64,000 nucleotides of DNA from a virus. Under the pieces are notes generated by a model. The model searched no databases. It was not told the origin of the DNA and saw only the letters and a list, made by a program, of their open reading frames with translations. Both the position numbers and the translations under genes were made by a program. The stretch lies in the IMG/VR virus record IMGVR_UViG_3300046777_001387, positions 19,697-83,696 of that record; one strand, 5' to 3'. This document shows positions 53,277-61,421 of the stretch, piece by piece; the stretch's first letter is position 1, and each line of letters opens with the position of its first letter.

Positions 53277-53930
53277 ATGAAGTTAATCTCAGAGACAGTA
53301 GAAGAAGTAAAATACATCACTGAAGAAAAGAACGGAGTCAAGTCCCTGTATATTCAGGGTCCGTTCCTAGTTGCGGAAACGCAAAACAAGAACAAGCGTA
53401 TGTACCGCACTGAAACTCTCGCAAGAGAAGTCAAGCGTTACAACGAAGAATACATTAAGAACAATCGTGCTTTCGGTGAGCTAGGTCACCCAGAGAATCC
53501 TTCGATTAATCTGGATCGTGTTTCTCACCTAATCACCAGCCTCAAGCAGGAAGGTTCTGTTTGGGTTGGCAAAGCAAAGATTCTTGAAACTCCTATGGGC
53601 AAAATCGCCAAGTCCTTAATGGAAGGCGGTGCTTCGCTAGGTGTTTCATCAAGAGGCATGGGTTCGCTCAAAGAAGTAAACGGAGTGAACGTTGTGCAAG
53701 ATGACTATTATCTAGCTACAGCGGCAGATATCGTGGCTGATCCTTCGGCTCCCGGTGCCTTTGTACAAGGCATTATGGAAGGCAAAGAGTGGGTATGGGA
53801 CAATGGCGTAGTTAAAGAGATGAACATTGTTGAATACTACGATGATATCAAGAAGGCAAAAGCCAAGCAACTCGAAGACATCTCACTGAAGATCTTCGAG
53901 AACTTTTTGAATAAAATTTCAAAATCATAA
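53277..53930 (+). CDS. 21: Prohead core protease gp21
   Basis: The protein has 217 residues (T4 212). Serine protease of the herpesvirus-assemblin-like U9/U35 type: catalytic His in FGELGHPENPS (His71) and Ser in LGVSSRGMG (Ser124 or Ser125), with IQGPFLVAETQNKNKRMY before them. It is packed inside the prohead core and cuts the scaffold and the capsid protein N-terminus during maturation. The gene starts two bases after the basic protein and precedes its main substrate gp22. The C-terminal helix (IKKAKAKQLEDISLKIFE) matches relatives. Confidence 0.95.
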   Translation: MKLISETVEEVKYITEEKNGVKSLYIQGPFLVAETQNKNKRMYRTETLAREVKRYNEEYIKNNRAFGELGHPENPSINLDRVSHLITSLKQEGSVWVGKAKILETPMGKIAKSLMEGGASLGVSSRGMGSLKEVNGVNVVQDDYYLATAADIVADPSAPGAFVQGIMEGKEWVWDNGVVKEMNIVEYYDDIKKAKAKQLEDISLKIFENFLNKISKS

Positions 53931-53934
53931 TTTG

Positions 53935-53942
53935 TATAAATA
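53935..53942 (+). promoter_or_regulatory. Late promoter box TATAAATA before gp22
   Basis: A perfect box 26 bases before the gp22 ATG, in the short gap after gp21. It probably drives gp22 and gp23. Confidence 0.85.
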
Positions 53943-53967
53943 AGATTACCGTTTATAGGAGTTTAAA

Positions 53968-55146
53968 ATGAGCAAGTCATTACTAGAATCTGCTGCTGAC
54001 ATTCTGAATGTATCAGTAAATGGCGCAGGCAAAGATCCTATGCAGAAAGGTGCAGAAGCACAGGAAGTTGGCGGCGAGACCCCAACTGAATCTGACCTAG
54101 AGAATCTTGGCGCAAAGGCAGCAGCCCCTGTAAAGAAGGCAGCTGAACCAACGACTCAAGGCGACGCAAAGTCAGCCAAGGTTCAGGCTATGGAAGAAAC
54201 CGAAGCTGATGCTGAAGAAGTCATCGCTGAGGAAGAGGAAGTTGAGCTCACCGAAGAAGAAATCGATGAGTATCTAAACTCGCTTTCAGAAGAAGAACTA
54301 GCTGATCTAGTTGCTGAAGCCACAGCTGAAGATGAGTCAGAAGAAATCGCTGAGGAAGCAGAACTTTCTGAAGAAGAAATTGCTGAGGCACGTAAGGCAG
54401 CAATCAAGGACATGGTCCAGAAGAACATGAGTTCTTGCAAGGAAGATGTCGATGCGCTGTTCAACGGCGAGTCGCTATCAGAAGAGTTCCGCACTAAGGC
54501 AACCACCATTTTCGAAGCAGCTGTTCGCGCTCGCGTTGAGGCAGTTGTTGAGGAAGTCGTTGCTGAGAATGAGCAGGCACTAGTTGAGTCGTACAATGAC
54601 CTAGAGGCAGAAATGACCGCTAAGGTTGATGAGTACCTGAACTATGTCGTAGAGAATTGGATGGAAGAGAATCAGCTAGCAGTTGAAACCGGCTTGCGCG
54701 GTGAACTGGCTGAGGATTTCATCTCCGGACTGAAGAACCTTTTCGCTGAGCACTACATCAATATCCCAGAAGAAAAGGCTGACGTCCTAGAGGGAATGGC
54801 TGCTGCTGTAACCGAAGCTGAAGAAAAGCTGGCTGAGCAGGCTGCTATCCTAGAGAATACAGTCAAGGCACTACACGAAGCCAAGGCTAAAGAAATTCTT
54901 CGCAATGTCTGTGAAGGTCTAACCGAAGTACAGTCGTCGAAGATTAAAGCACTCGCAGAGGGTGTGGAGTTCACCTCAGAGGGTGAGTATACAGAGAAGC
55001 TCGCAGTGATTCGCGAGAGCTACTTCCCATCGAAGACCTCGAAGGGACAGGCTCCTCAGACCGTAGTTGAGACATCTGAGCAGCCAGTAGTGAATGATAC
55101 CATGTCTCACTATGTTAAGGCAATTACCAAACAACTTCCAAGATAA
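53968..55146 (+). CDS. 22: Prohead core scaffold protein gp22
   Basis: The protein has 392 residues (T4 269). It is strongly acidic and Ala/Glu-rich, with EEVIAEEEEVELTEEEIDEY near 87-110 and long heptad-rich helices beyond. The C-terminus (DTMSHYVKAITKQLPR) resembles the conserved gp22 end. The scaffold fills the prohead, is degraded by gp21 and leaves during packaging. A perfect TATAAATA box at 53935-53942 and a TAGGAG site at 53956-53961 precede the ATG. The extra length compared with T4 is in the acidic N-terminal third. Confidence 0.92.
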   Translation: MSKSLLESAADILNVSVNGAGKDPMQKGAEAQEVGGETPTESDLENLGAKAAAPVKKAAEPTTQGDAKSAKVQAMEETEADAEEVIAEEEEVELTEEEIDEYLNSLSEEELADLVAEATAEDESEEIAEEAELSEEEIAEARKAAIKDMVQKNMSSCKEDVDALFNGESLSEEFRTKATTIFEAAVRARVEAVVEEVVAENEQALVESYNDLEAEMTAKVDEYLNYVVENWMEENQLAVETGLRGELAEDFISGLKNLFAEHYINIPEEKADVLEGMAAAVTEAEEKLAEQAAILENTVKALHEAKAKEILRNVCEGLTEVQSSKIKALAEGVEFTSEGEYTEKLAVIRESYFPSKTSKGQAPQTVVETSEQPVVNDTMSHYVKAITKQLPR

Positions 55147-55180
55147 TTGGAATACATTTAAAAACGGAGATTAACCAAAA

Positions 55181-56542
55181 ATGTATCTATCAGAAACTCA
55201 CGCAAACAAGTGGGCACCTGTACTTGACCACCCAGAACTCCCAAAGATCAGCGACAACTACAAGCGCGCTGTAACTGCACTCGTTCTGGAGAATCAGGAA
55301 AGAGCCCTAAGAGAAGAAGCTTCGGCTTACGGTAACATGTTCGAGGCTGTGCCAAATGCAGTCGGTTCGGGCATGTCGCCAATCAGCGGCGAAGGCAACA
55401 TCAAGGGCTTCGACCCAATCCTAATCGGACTGGTTCGTCGCGCTCTGCCAAACCTAATGGCATATGACGTCTGCGGCGTTCAGCCAATGACTGGTCCTAC
55501 CGGACTGATTTTCGCAATGCGCGCCAAGTACGCAAACACTGCAAACGGCAACCTGACTTCGGTTGAGGCTCTGTACAACGAAGCCGACACCGACTTCTCG
55601 GGTGGTCCTACTCAGGCAACCCACGACAACAACACTGGTTTCGACAAGACTGACGCTGCTGCCCAGCAGTTCGGTACTGCCAACACCGGTACTGGTGTCT
55701 CGACTGCAACTGCTGAAGATTTCGGTGGTGCAACAACCCTACAGTCAATGGGCTTCTCGATCGAGCGCGTCTCGGTTGTTGCTAAGTCGCGTGCACTGAA
55801 GGCTGAGTACACCCTCGAGCTAGCACAGGACCTGAAGGCAATTCACGGTCTGGACGCAGAGGCTGAGCTGTCGAACATTCTTTCGACAGAAATTCTGGCT
55901 GAAATCAACCGCGAAGTTGTTCGTACAATCTACGCTGTTGCTAACGTCGGTTACACCGGTCTGACCACAAACACCTTCAACCTGAACTCGACCTCGGACA
56001 CCTCGGGTCGTTGGGCTGTTGAGAAGTTCAAGGGTCTTCTGTTCGCAATCGAGCGCGCAAGCAACAAGATTGCTAAGGACACCCGCCGTGGCAAGGGTAA
56101 CATGCTGATCGTTTCGACCGACGTTGCTTCGGCACTGTCGATGACCGGTCTGCTAGATTACAACTCGGCTCTGTCAAACAACACCAACCTAGCTGTTGAC
56201 GACACTGGCAATACCTTCGCTGGTACCCTGTTCGGTCGCATCAAGGTCTACGTTGATCCATACTCGGTAACGGGTCAGGATTACGTCGTTGTTGGCTACA
56301 AGGGTGCAACCCCTTACGATGCCGGCTTGTTCTACTGCCCATACGTTCCTCTGCAGATGGTTCGCGCCATTAACCCAGACACGTTCCAGCCTAAGATTGG
56401 CTTCAAGACCCGTTACGGTCTAGTTGCTAACCCATTCGCTGATTCGTCGCAGGGTGCAAACGGCGGTGCACTTGCTGGTGCGCTGACCAATGGAACCAAC
56501 ACCTACTATCGTCGCTTCCGCGTCACCAACCTAGTTGGTTAA
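55181..56542 (+). CDS. 23: Major capsid protein gp23
   Basis: The protein has 453 residues (T4 521). Recognisable blocks are LVRRALPNLMAYDVCGVQPMTGPTGLIFAM, SMGFSIERVSVVAKSRALKAEYTLELAQDLKAIHGLDAEAELSNILS, and the C-terminal LFYCPYVPLQMVRAINPDTFQPKIGFKTRYG. It forms the HK97-like shell after gp21 trims its N-terminus. No gp24-type vertex protein or Hoc/Soc gene follows, as is usual in aquatic T4-like phages. Codon use is the most C/G-ending of the window. A terminator hairpin at 56586-56612 ends the unit. Confidence 0.97.
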   Translation: MYLSETHANKWAPVLDHPELPKISDNYKRAVTALVLENQERALREEASAYGNMFEAVPNAVGSGMSPISGEGNIKGFDPILIGLVRRALPNLMAYDVCGVQPMTGPTGLIFAMRAKYANTANGNLTSVEALYNEADTDFSGGPTQATHDNNTGFDKTDAAAQQFGTANTGTGVSTATAEDFGGATTLQSMGFSIERVSVVAKSRALKAEYTLELAQDLKAIHGLDAEAELSNILSTEILAEINREVVRTIYAVANVGYTGLTTNTFNLNSTSDTSGRWAVEKFKGLLFAIERASNKIAKDTRRGKGNMLIVSTDVASALSMTGLLDYNSALSNNTNLAVDDTGNTFAGTLFGRIKVYVDPYSVTGQDYVVVGYKGATPYDAGLFYCPYVPLQMVRAINPDTFQPKIGFKTRYGLVANPFADSSQGANGGALAGALTNGTNTYYRRFRVTNLVG

Positions 56543-56585
56543 TAGTCGGTAAATTATAATAATAATATCCCTTCCGGGAACCCTT

Positions 56586-56612
56586 GGGGGCTGGGCAACC
56601 AGCCCCCTTTTT
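56586..56612 (+). terminator. Terminator after gp23
   Basis: A 9-base-pair stem (GGGGGCTGG with CCAGCCCCC) with a GCAA loop, followed by TTTTT. A classic factor-independent terminator 44 bases after the capsid gene. Confidence 0.93.
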
Positions 56613-56619
56613 ATTGCGC

Positions 56620-56627
56620 GCTAAATA
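56620..56627 (+). promoter_or_regulatory. Late promoter box GCTAAATA before gp3
   Basis: It directly follows the gp23 terminator and is 24 bases before the gp3 ATG. Confidence 0.6.
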
Positions 56628-56650
56628 CTAGTGGTCATTGAGGTGTCGGA

Positions 56651-57193
56651 ATGAGCGCCATTACTCGAAATCCTACAAATAAAGACATACTGCAATCAAC
56701 GAAGTTTAAGCTAAACTTTGCTCGAATTCCAGCAACGACATACTTCTGTCAATCAGCGTCACTACCAGGATTATCACTAACCGAAGTCCCGCGCAACACT
56801 CCATTTATCGACCTGTACGTTCCCGGCGAAAAGCTACTGTACGATACACTTAATATTACATTTCTAGTAGACGAAGACCTAGTGGGCTGGCAAGAAATCC
56901 ATGATTGGATTCGCGCTATGACCTTTCCATATGACTTTGAAGAATACGTTAACCTTAAAAACCTATCCAGCGTTGCACAATCAAGAAGCATCAATAGATT
57001 ACCTCCTCAATATTCCGATGCCTCAATGACCATTTACACTAACAAAAATAACCCAAACATTCGCGTACAGTTTAAAGACCTGTTCCCAATTTCACTTGGT
57101 GGGTTGGTTTTCAACTCGTCCGACAGCGCAGAAAACATTATCACATCAGACGTAACCTTTAGGTTCTCGTACTACAATATCGAAAGACTTTGA
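56651..57193 (+). CDS. 3: Tail completion protein gp3
   Basis: The protein has 180 residues. The pattern TKFKLNFARIPATTYFCQSASLPGLSL, then YDTLNITFLVDEDLVGW, is the gp3 family: T4 gp3 has the comparable LIVRFLVDEDLSSW, and the fold is that of the tube-like tail proteins. gp3 caps the head-proximal end of the tail tube. Placement after gp23 is the arrangement known from cyanophages. A GCTAAATA late box lies at 56620-56627, 24 bases before the ATG. It is the last late gene before the recombination operon. Confidence 0.85.
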   Translation: MSAITRNPTNKDILQSTKFKLNFARIPATTYFCQSASLPGLSLTEVPRNTPFIDLYVPGEKLLYDTLNITFLVDEDLVGWQEIHDWIRAMTFPYDFEEYVNLKNLSSVAQSRSINRLPPQYSDASMTIYTNKNNPNIRVQFKDLFPISLGGLVFNSSDSAENIITSDVTFRFSYYNIERL

Positions 57194-57218
57194 TTTTATA
57201 AGCATTTTCTGTTATACT
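57190..57218 (+). promoter_or_regulatory. Sigma70-like promoter for uvsY operon
   Basis: TTGATT (57190-57195), 17-base spacer, TATACT (57213-57218), 31 bases before the uvsY ATG. This is a host-sigma pattern rather than a late box. Confidence 0.75.
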
Positions 57219-57248
57219 ATGTGGGTGTTTAACTACTGACTTTACACT

Positions 57249-57701
57249 ATGAGCAAACTAATTGCACCTTCTCTTGAAAGTCTTATCGAGTCTTGGACCA
57301 AGGACTCATCTATTGATTCCACTGAGCCGGGAAAAGAAATCCTGCGCACTCCTATTCTGCATAACAAGTATAACAAGTTTCTTTCGCTGCATAACCTAGC
57401 GGCTAAGAAGGCTGCACTTGAATATGCCAAGATGCGCAAGGTTAAGTGGGCATACTATACCGGAAAGCTTTCTAACGAAGAACTGAAGAAGTACAACTGG
57501 GAACCTTTCCAGTTCGTTCTTAAGTCTGACATCAGCGTATACATAGATGGTGACGACGATCTGGCGATGCTACAGAAGAAGAAAGCTTACCACGAGGAAG
57601 CCGCTAGCTTTTGTATCAACGTGATGAAAGAACTCAACTCTCGCACATATCAGCTTAAAGCATTCATGGATTGGGAGCGTTTCATTAATGGGCAACACTA
57701 A
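57249..57701 (+). CDS. uvsY: Recombination mediator UvsY
   Basis: The protein has 150 residues (T4 137). The N-terminal helix (LESLIESWTKDSSIDSTE), HNKYNKFLSLHNLAAKKAALEY and WAYYTGKLSNEELKKYNWEPF are the UvsY marks, with the C-terminal helix ending in FMDWERFINGQ. UvsY is the hexameric mediator that loads recombinase UvsX onto single-stranded DNA covered by gp32. A sigma70-like promoter (57190-57218) precedes it, unlike the late boxes of the genes before. The gene overlaps the next small ORF by 14 bases. Confidence 0.9.
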   Translation: MSKLIAPSLESLIESWTKDSSIDSTEPGKEILRTPILHNKYNKFLSLHNLAAKKAALEYAKMRKVKWAYYTGKLSNEELKKYNWEPFQFVLKSDISVYIDGDDDLAMLQKKKAYHEEAASFCINVMKELNSRTYQLKAFMDWERFINGQH

Positions 57702-57924
57702 CGAACAGCAAAGCGGCACATATATAATTCCAGAGGGAACTTGGATTGGTGGCAGTTTATCTGCCAACATCGAACCATCCAACATCTACTCGCACTATGC
57801 CGGTAAGTACTGCCTGCGTAACTCATGCTATTACTGCATCTTCCTAACAGAAAAGCCTAACTGGTTGCGTCGTGCGATGATGCTCTGGTTGTTTGGCTTT
57901 GAGTGGCAAGACCTAAATGGCTGA
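57688..57924 (+). CDS. Small Cys/Trp-rich protein between uvsY and uvsW
   Basis: This 78-residue frame overlaps uvsY by 14 bases and uvsW by 8, bridging exactly the interval between them. The sequence contains GTYIIPEGTWIGGSLSANI, then KYCLRNSCYYCIFLTEKPNW and a hydrophobic C-terminal helix (LRRAMMLWLFGFEWQDL). The three cysteines might bind a metal or lie next to a membrane-associated helix. Coding is supported by the tight spacing. I do not recognise a family and cannot tell whether the product is related to recombination or late transcription. Confidence 0.65.
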   Translation: MGNTNEQQSGTYIIPEGTWIGGSLSANIEPSNIYSHYAGKYCLRNSCYYCIFLTEKPNWLRRAMMLWLFGFEWQDLNG

Positions 57925-59365
57925 TGTTGTTGTCGAACACTTCGACAACTCTTATGCCAAGGTTATCTGCGAACCCTCGATAGCCCAAGAGCTCTCCGAC
58001 TTCTTTACCTTTGAAGTTCCCGGAGCACAGTATTCACCCCAGTACCGTAGCAAGTACTGGGATGGAAAGATTCGCCTGTTCAATACCAAGACAGCTGTTC
58101 TGTACTCTGGTCTAGTCAACCATATCGCAGAATTCTGTAAGCTGAGCGACTACTCGTTCAAAAACAACTCTCAGTATTTTGGTACTGATATTGTTTCACC
58201 AGATTTCATCAAGACTCTTGGTCTTAAGATTGAACCCAGAGACTATCAGAAGCTAGCGTTCTCCTACGCAGTTTCCAAGAAGCGCACCGTTATTGTTTCA
58301 CCTACTGCTAGTGGTAAGTCGCTTATCATCTATACCATTGCGCGATACATGCAAAGCATCGGTAAGAAAAGAGGCTTGCTGATTGTACCAACTGTTTCTC
58401 TTGTAGAGCAGATGTATAGTGACTTTGCTTCGTATGGTTGGGACGTAGAAACTAACTGCCAGAAAATCTATCAAGGTATGGAGAAGGCACCTAATCAGCC
58501 TCTGGTCATTTCAACTTGGCAGTCTATCTTTGATATGCCCAAGAAATACTTTAGCCAGTTTGACTATGTAATCGGTGACGAGGCGCATACGTTCAAGGCA
58601 AAGTCTCTAATCTCTATCATGTCTAAGCTGATCAACTGCGACTATAGAATCGGCACTACCGGTACGCTAGATGGTACTAAGGTTAACAAGCTTGTGTTGG
58701 AAGGATTGTTTGGTCCTGCCAAGAAGATTGTTTCCACAAAAGAGCTCATTGACCAGAAGCACCTAGCAAAGTTTAGAATCGAATGCTTGGTGCTCAAGCA
58801 CCCTGAAGCTGTTTGTAAGGAACTCAAGGGTAGAACGTACCAAGATGAGATTGCCTATCTTATCGGAAGCGAACCTCGCAACAACTTCATCAAGAACCTT
58901 GCGATAAACCTTAATGGTAATACACTGATTCTTTATACCTATGTCGAAAAGCATGGTAAGATATTATTTGAAATGATTAAGAATTCGTGTTATAATAGAA
59001 AGGTGTTTTTCGTATCGGGTGAGACAGATGTGCTTGACAGAGAACAAGTGCGTCATATCACTGAGAAGGAAAACGACGCGATCATCGTAGCTTCATACGG
59101 GACGTTCTCTACCGGGATCAATATCCGTAACCTACATAATATTATATTCGCATCCCCCACAAAGAGTCGTATCAGAAGTTTGCAGTCTATCGGTAGAGGG
59201 TTGCGTCTAGGTGATAACAAAGAGGAAGCTGTTCTTTACGATATCGCTGACGACTTACGATACAAGACATACACAAACTTTACTCTGAACCACTATGAAG
59301 AAAGAGTAAAGATGTATAGCGAAGAAAGGTTTCCGTTCAAGACTCGTAACATAGGATTAAAATAA
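57917..59365 (+). CDS. uvsW: Helicase UvsW
   Basis: The protein has 482 residues. An N-terminal domain (about 1-95, with YWDGKIRLFNTKTAVLYSGL) is typical of UvsW. The superfamily 2 core has SPTASGKS as Walker A (residues 128-135), GDEAH (220-224), TTGTLDGT as motif III, GETDVLDREQ and SIGRGLRLG as motif VI. UvsW unwinds R-loops and branched DNA, and in T4 shifts replication from origin to recombination mode. It starts by overlapping the small ORF by 8 bases and ends at the base where the next ATG begins. Confidence 0.96.
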   Translation: MADVVVEHFDNSYAKVICEPSIAQELSDFFTFEVPGAQYSPQYRSKYWDGKIRLFNTKTAVLYSGLVNHIAEFCKLSDYSFKNNSQYFGTDIVSPDFIKTLGLKIEPRDYQKLAFSYAVSKKRTVIVSPTASGKSLIIYTIARYMQSIGKKRGLLIVPTVSLVEQMYSDFASYGWDVETNCQKIYQGMEKAPNQPLVISTWQSIFDMPKKYFSQFDYVIGDEAHTFKAKSLISIMSKLINCDYRIGTTGTLDGTKVNKLVLEGLFGPAKKIVSTKELIDQKHLAKFRIECLVLKHPEAVCKELKGRTYQDEIAYLIGSEPRNNFIKNLAINLNGNTLILYTYVEKHGKILFEMIKNSCYNRKVFFVSGETDVLDREQVRHITEKENDAIIVASYGTFSTGINIRNLHNIIFASPTKSRIRSLQSIGRGLRLGDNKEEAVLYDIADDLRYKTYTNFTLNHYEERVKMYSEERFPFKTRNIGLK

Positions 59366-59763
59366 TGGAAGAACAGATTAAATTTCTAAAGCTTCGTACA
59401 GGTGAGGATATTGTTGCCTATACAGAAGACGACGGAGACTTTGTGAAGGTTAGACGTCCAGTTGTTATTATTATCGAGAACATCTTTGAAGAAGCAAGGC
59501 AGCTTCTTAATGTTAGAGAGTGGCTACCGTTGATCGTTGTTAGAGACGAATCGATCAGTCTTTCAAGAACAGAAATCGTAGCATCACTGGATGTTAATGA
59601 TGAGTTCTTGGAACAGTATAAAGAACTGTGTGAAATGTTCTTTGATACTAAGCCTACCATCAAGAAGAAAAAGAAGAAGGTTATTGATGGAGACGATAAG
59701 GTTATCTCTATGGCTGAAGCGATTGCTAGCCTAGTTGAGAAGAAAGATAAACCTATTCACTAA
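59365..59763 (+). CDS. Sm-like candidate protein between uvsW and gp55
   Basis: The protein has 132 residues. The N-terminal half (KFLKLRTGEDIVAYTEDDGD, then VRRPVVIIIENIFEEA) has the look of a small Sm/Lsm-like beta barrel as seen in phage proteins at this place. A Lys-rich linker (KKKKKK, about 110) and a C-terminal helix (SMAEAIASLVEKKDK) follow. The ATG uses the last base of the uvsW stop. A conserved hypothetical protein at this position is common in aquatic T4-like phages. Relation to the late coactivator gp33 is possible but not shown by sequence motifs I can see. Confidence 0.7.
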   Translation: MEEQIKFLKLRTGEDIVAYTEDDGDFVKVRRPVVIIIENIFEEARQLLNVREWLPLIVVRDESISLSRTEIVASLDVNDEFLEQYKELCEMFFDTKPTIKKKKKKVIDGDDKVISMAEAIASLVEKKDKPIH

Positions 59764-59773
59764 GAGTCTTAAA

Positions 59774-59794
59774 GTGGTCTCATTCATAGACCAC
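59774..59794 (+). other. Hairpin and possible extended -10 before gp55
   Basis: GTGGTCT (59774-59780) pairs with AGACCAC (59788-59794) around a 7-base loop, without a T run. TGATTATAC follows at 59799-59807 as a possible extended -10 element. It could be a leader or processing structure or a weak promoter region for gp55-gp47-gp46-def. Confidence 0.4.
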
Positions 59795-59814
59795 ACAGTG
59801 ATTATACCCATGGG

Positions 59815-60360
59815 ATGGAAAACGGTCAAGTAATTATGGCAAAAAAACACTATATTGATAATGAATTGTTCCTCAAGGAGATGACGGCGCACCGCAAAGC
59901 TGTAAAGAAAGCAAAGAAAGATGGACTGCCGAAGCCAAGGCTTCCTGAGTACGTTGGTAAGTGCTTCATGCAGATTGCTGAAAACCTCTCACACAGACCT
60001 AACTTCCTGTCGTATACATTTAGAGATGAAATGATCTCGGACGCAGTAGAGAACTGTGTCATGTACGCAGATAATTTTGATCCTGTGAAATCGAAAAATC
60101 CATTTGCCTATTTTACTCAGATAGTTTATTATGCATTCTTGCGCAGAATTCAACGCGAGAAGAAACAACTGTACGTCAAGTACAAGTCCACTGAGATGAT
60201 CGGTGTAACTGATGAGTACGATCAGTTGGAATCTGACGATGGCATGACTCGTCAGTTTGAGATGTATGATAATATCTCAACGTTCATCGAGAACTTCGAG
60301 GCAGCTAAACGCGCAAAGAAAAAGTCGAAGGTAAATCTAGAAAAGTTTATTGAAGAATGA
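59815..60360 (+). CDS. 55: Late transcription sigma factor gp55
   Basis: The protein has 181 residues (T4 185). Conserved segments are AENLSHRPNFLSYTFRDEMISDAVENCV, then FDPVKSKNPFAYFTQIVYYAFLRRIQREKKQLYVKYK, matching the sigma region 2-like core of gp55 that reads TATAAATA late promoters. The C-terminus NLEKFIEE is a short hydrophobic-acidic tail like the sliding-clamp-binding tail of T4 gp55. The start may be at 59836 (MAKKHYIDN), because relatives begin similarly and because a possible promoter at 59799-59807 would leave the first ATG without a leader. The stop overlaps gp47 by four bases. Confidence 0.92.
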   Translation: MENGQVIMAKKHYIDNELFLKEMTAHRKAVKKAKKDGLPKPRLPEYVGKCFMQIAENLSHRPNFLSYTFRDEMISDAVENCVMYADNFDPVKSKNPFAYFTQIVYYAFLRRIQREKKQLYVKYKSTEMIGVTDEYDQLESDDGMTRQFEMYDNISTFIENFEAAKRAKKKSKVNLEKFIEE

Positions 60361-61421
60361 AGCTTGTAATATTAGGTGACACACATATCGGCTGTCGTAA
60401 TGACAGTCCGGTATTTCATGAGTTGTACAAGAACTTCTATACGAAGACTCTGTTTCCGTATATGAAGGATCATGGCATTAAGGCTATCCTACAGCTAGGC
60501 GACTTGTTTGATCGCCGTAAGTATATCAACTTCTATACTCTGAAGGCATCGAAGCAATACTTCTTCGATCCGATGAAAGAGATGGGAGTTGAGTTTCATA
60601 CTCTGCTCGGCAACCACGACGTCTATTTCAAGAACACTCTTGAAGTCAACTCGACCCAGCTAGTGCTTGGTGAGTATGATAACGTGTTCATCTATGACAA
60701 TCCTACCACGATCAACTTCGATGGATTGGACGTTGACGTTATTCCTTGGATCTGCGACTCCAATGAAAAGGAAGCTGTAGAGTTTATCTCTAATTCTAAG
60801 TCAGAGTTTTGTGCAGGTCACTTCGAGCTAGCTGGCTTTGAAATGGATCGCGGCAATATTTGTCATGAGGGTTGGGACGCTGTAAAGCTATCTCGTTATG
60901 AGGTTGTGTTCACAGGTCACTTCCACCACCGTTCTATCAAGAACAATATTCTGTACGTTGGCAGTCCCGGTGAAATTACTTGGGCAGACTATGACGATCC
61001 TCGTGGGTTTCATGTGTTCGATACAGAGACCCGCGAGATTGAGTTTGTGCAGAACCCGCATACTATCTTCCGTAAGCATATCTACAATGATGAGAAGTTC
61101 TTCTACAATGACTTGAAGACCTTCGACTTTGAGCAGTACAAGGGAAAGTATGTGAAGGTGATTATCGAGAAGAAGACAAATACCTTCTTGTTCGATTCCT
61201 TCATGGATCATATCAACCGCGCTGGTCCTATTGACCTTTCAGTTGTTGAAGACTTCACAGAAATTAACTCTGTCGGTGATACAGCTGACGTTGATCAGGC
61301 TGACGACACTATCACCATCATCAATAAGGTTGTTGATGGACTTGAAATTGATTTGAATAAGTCGAAGCTGAAAGATATACTTAGAGGTGTTTACACCGAG
61401 GCGATCTCAATCGAGTCATGA
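60357..61421 (+). CDS. 47: Recombination nuclease subunit gp47
   Basis: The protein has 354 residues (T4 339), an Mre11/SbcD-type calcineurin phosphoesterase. Metal-binding motifs are GDTHIG (Asp8, His10), LGDLFDRR (Asp49), GNHD (85-88), CAGHFEL and TGHFHHRS. With gp46 it forms the ATP-dependent exonuclease that makes single-stranded 3' ends for UvsX and UvsY. An ATGA overlap couples it to gp55 upstream and another to gp46 downstream, so the stoichiometry of the complex is set by coupled translation. Confidence 0.96.
   Translation: MKLVILGDTHIGCRNDSPVFHELYKNFYTKTLFPYMKDHGIKAILQLGDLFDRRKYINFYTLKASKQYFFDPMKEMGVEFHTLLGNHDVYFKNTLEVNSTQLVLGEYDNVFIYDNPTTINFDGLDVDVIPWICDSNEKEAVEFISNSKSEFCAGHFELAGFEMDRGNICHEGWDAVKLSRYEVVFTGHFHHRSIKNNILYVGSPGEITWADYDDPRGFHVFDTETREIEFVQNPHTIFRKHIYNDEKFFYNDLKTFDFEQYKGKYVKVIIEKKTNTFLFDSFMDHINRAGPIDLSVVEDFTEINSVGDTADVDQADDTITIINKVVDGLEIDLNKSKLKDILRGVYTEAISIES

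Noticed and set aside
59365-59763. Naming this gene gp33
   Set aside because: It has a suitable place near gp55, but the beta-barrel-like N-terminus does not resemble the gp33 pattern I know, and no clamp or flap motif can be confirmed by eye.
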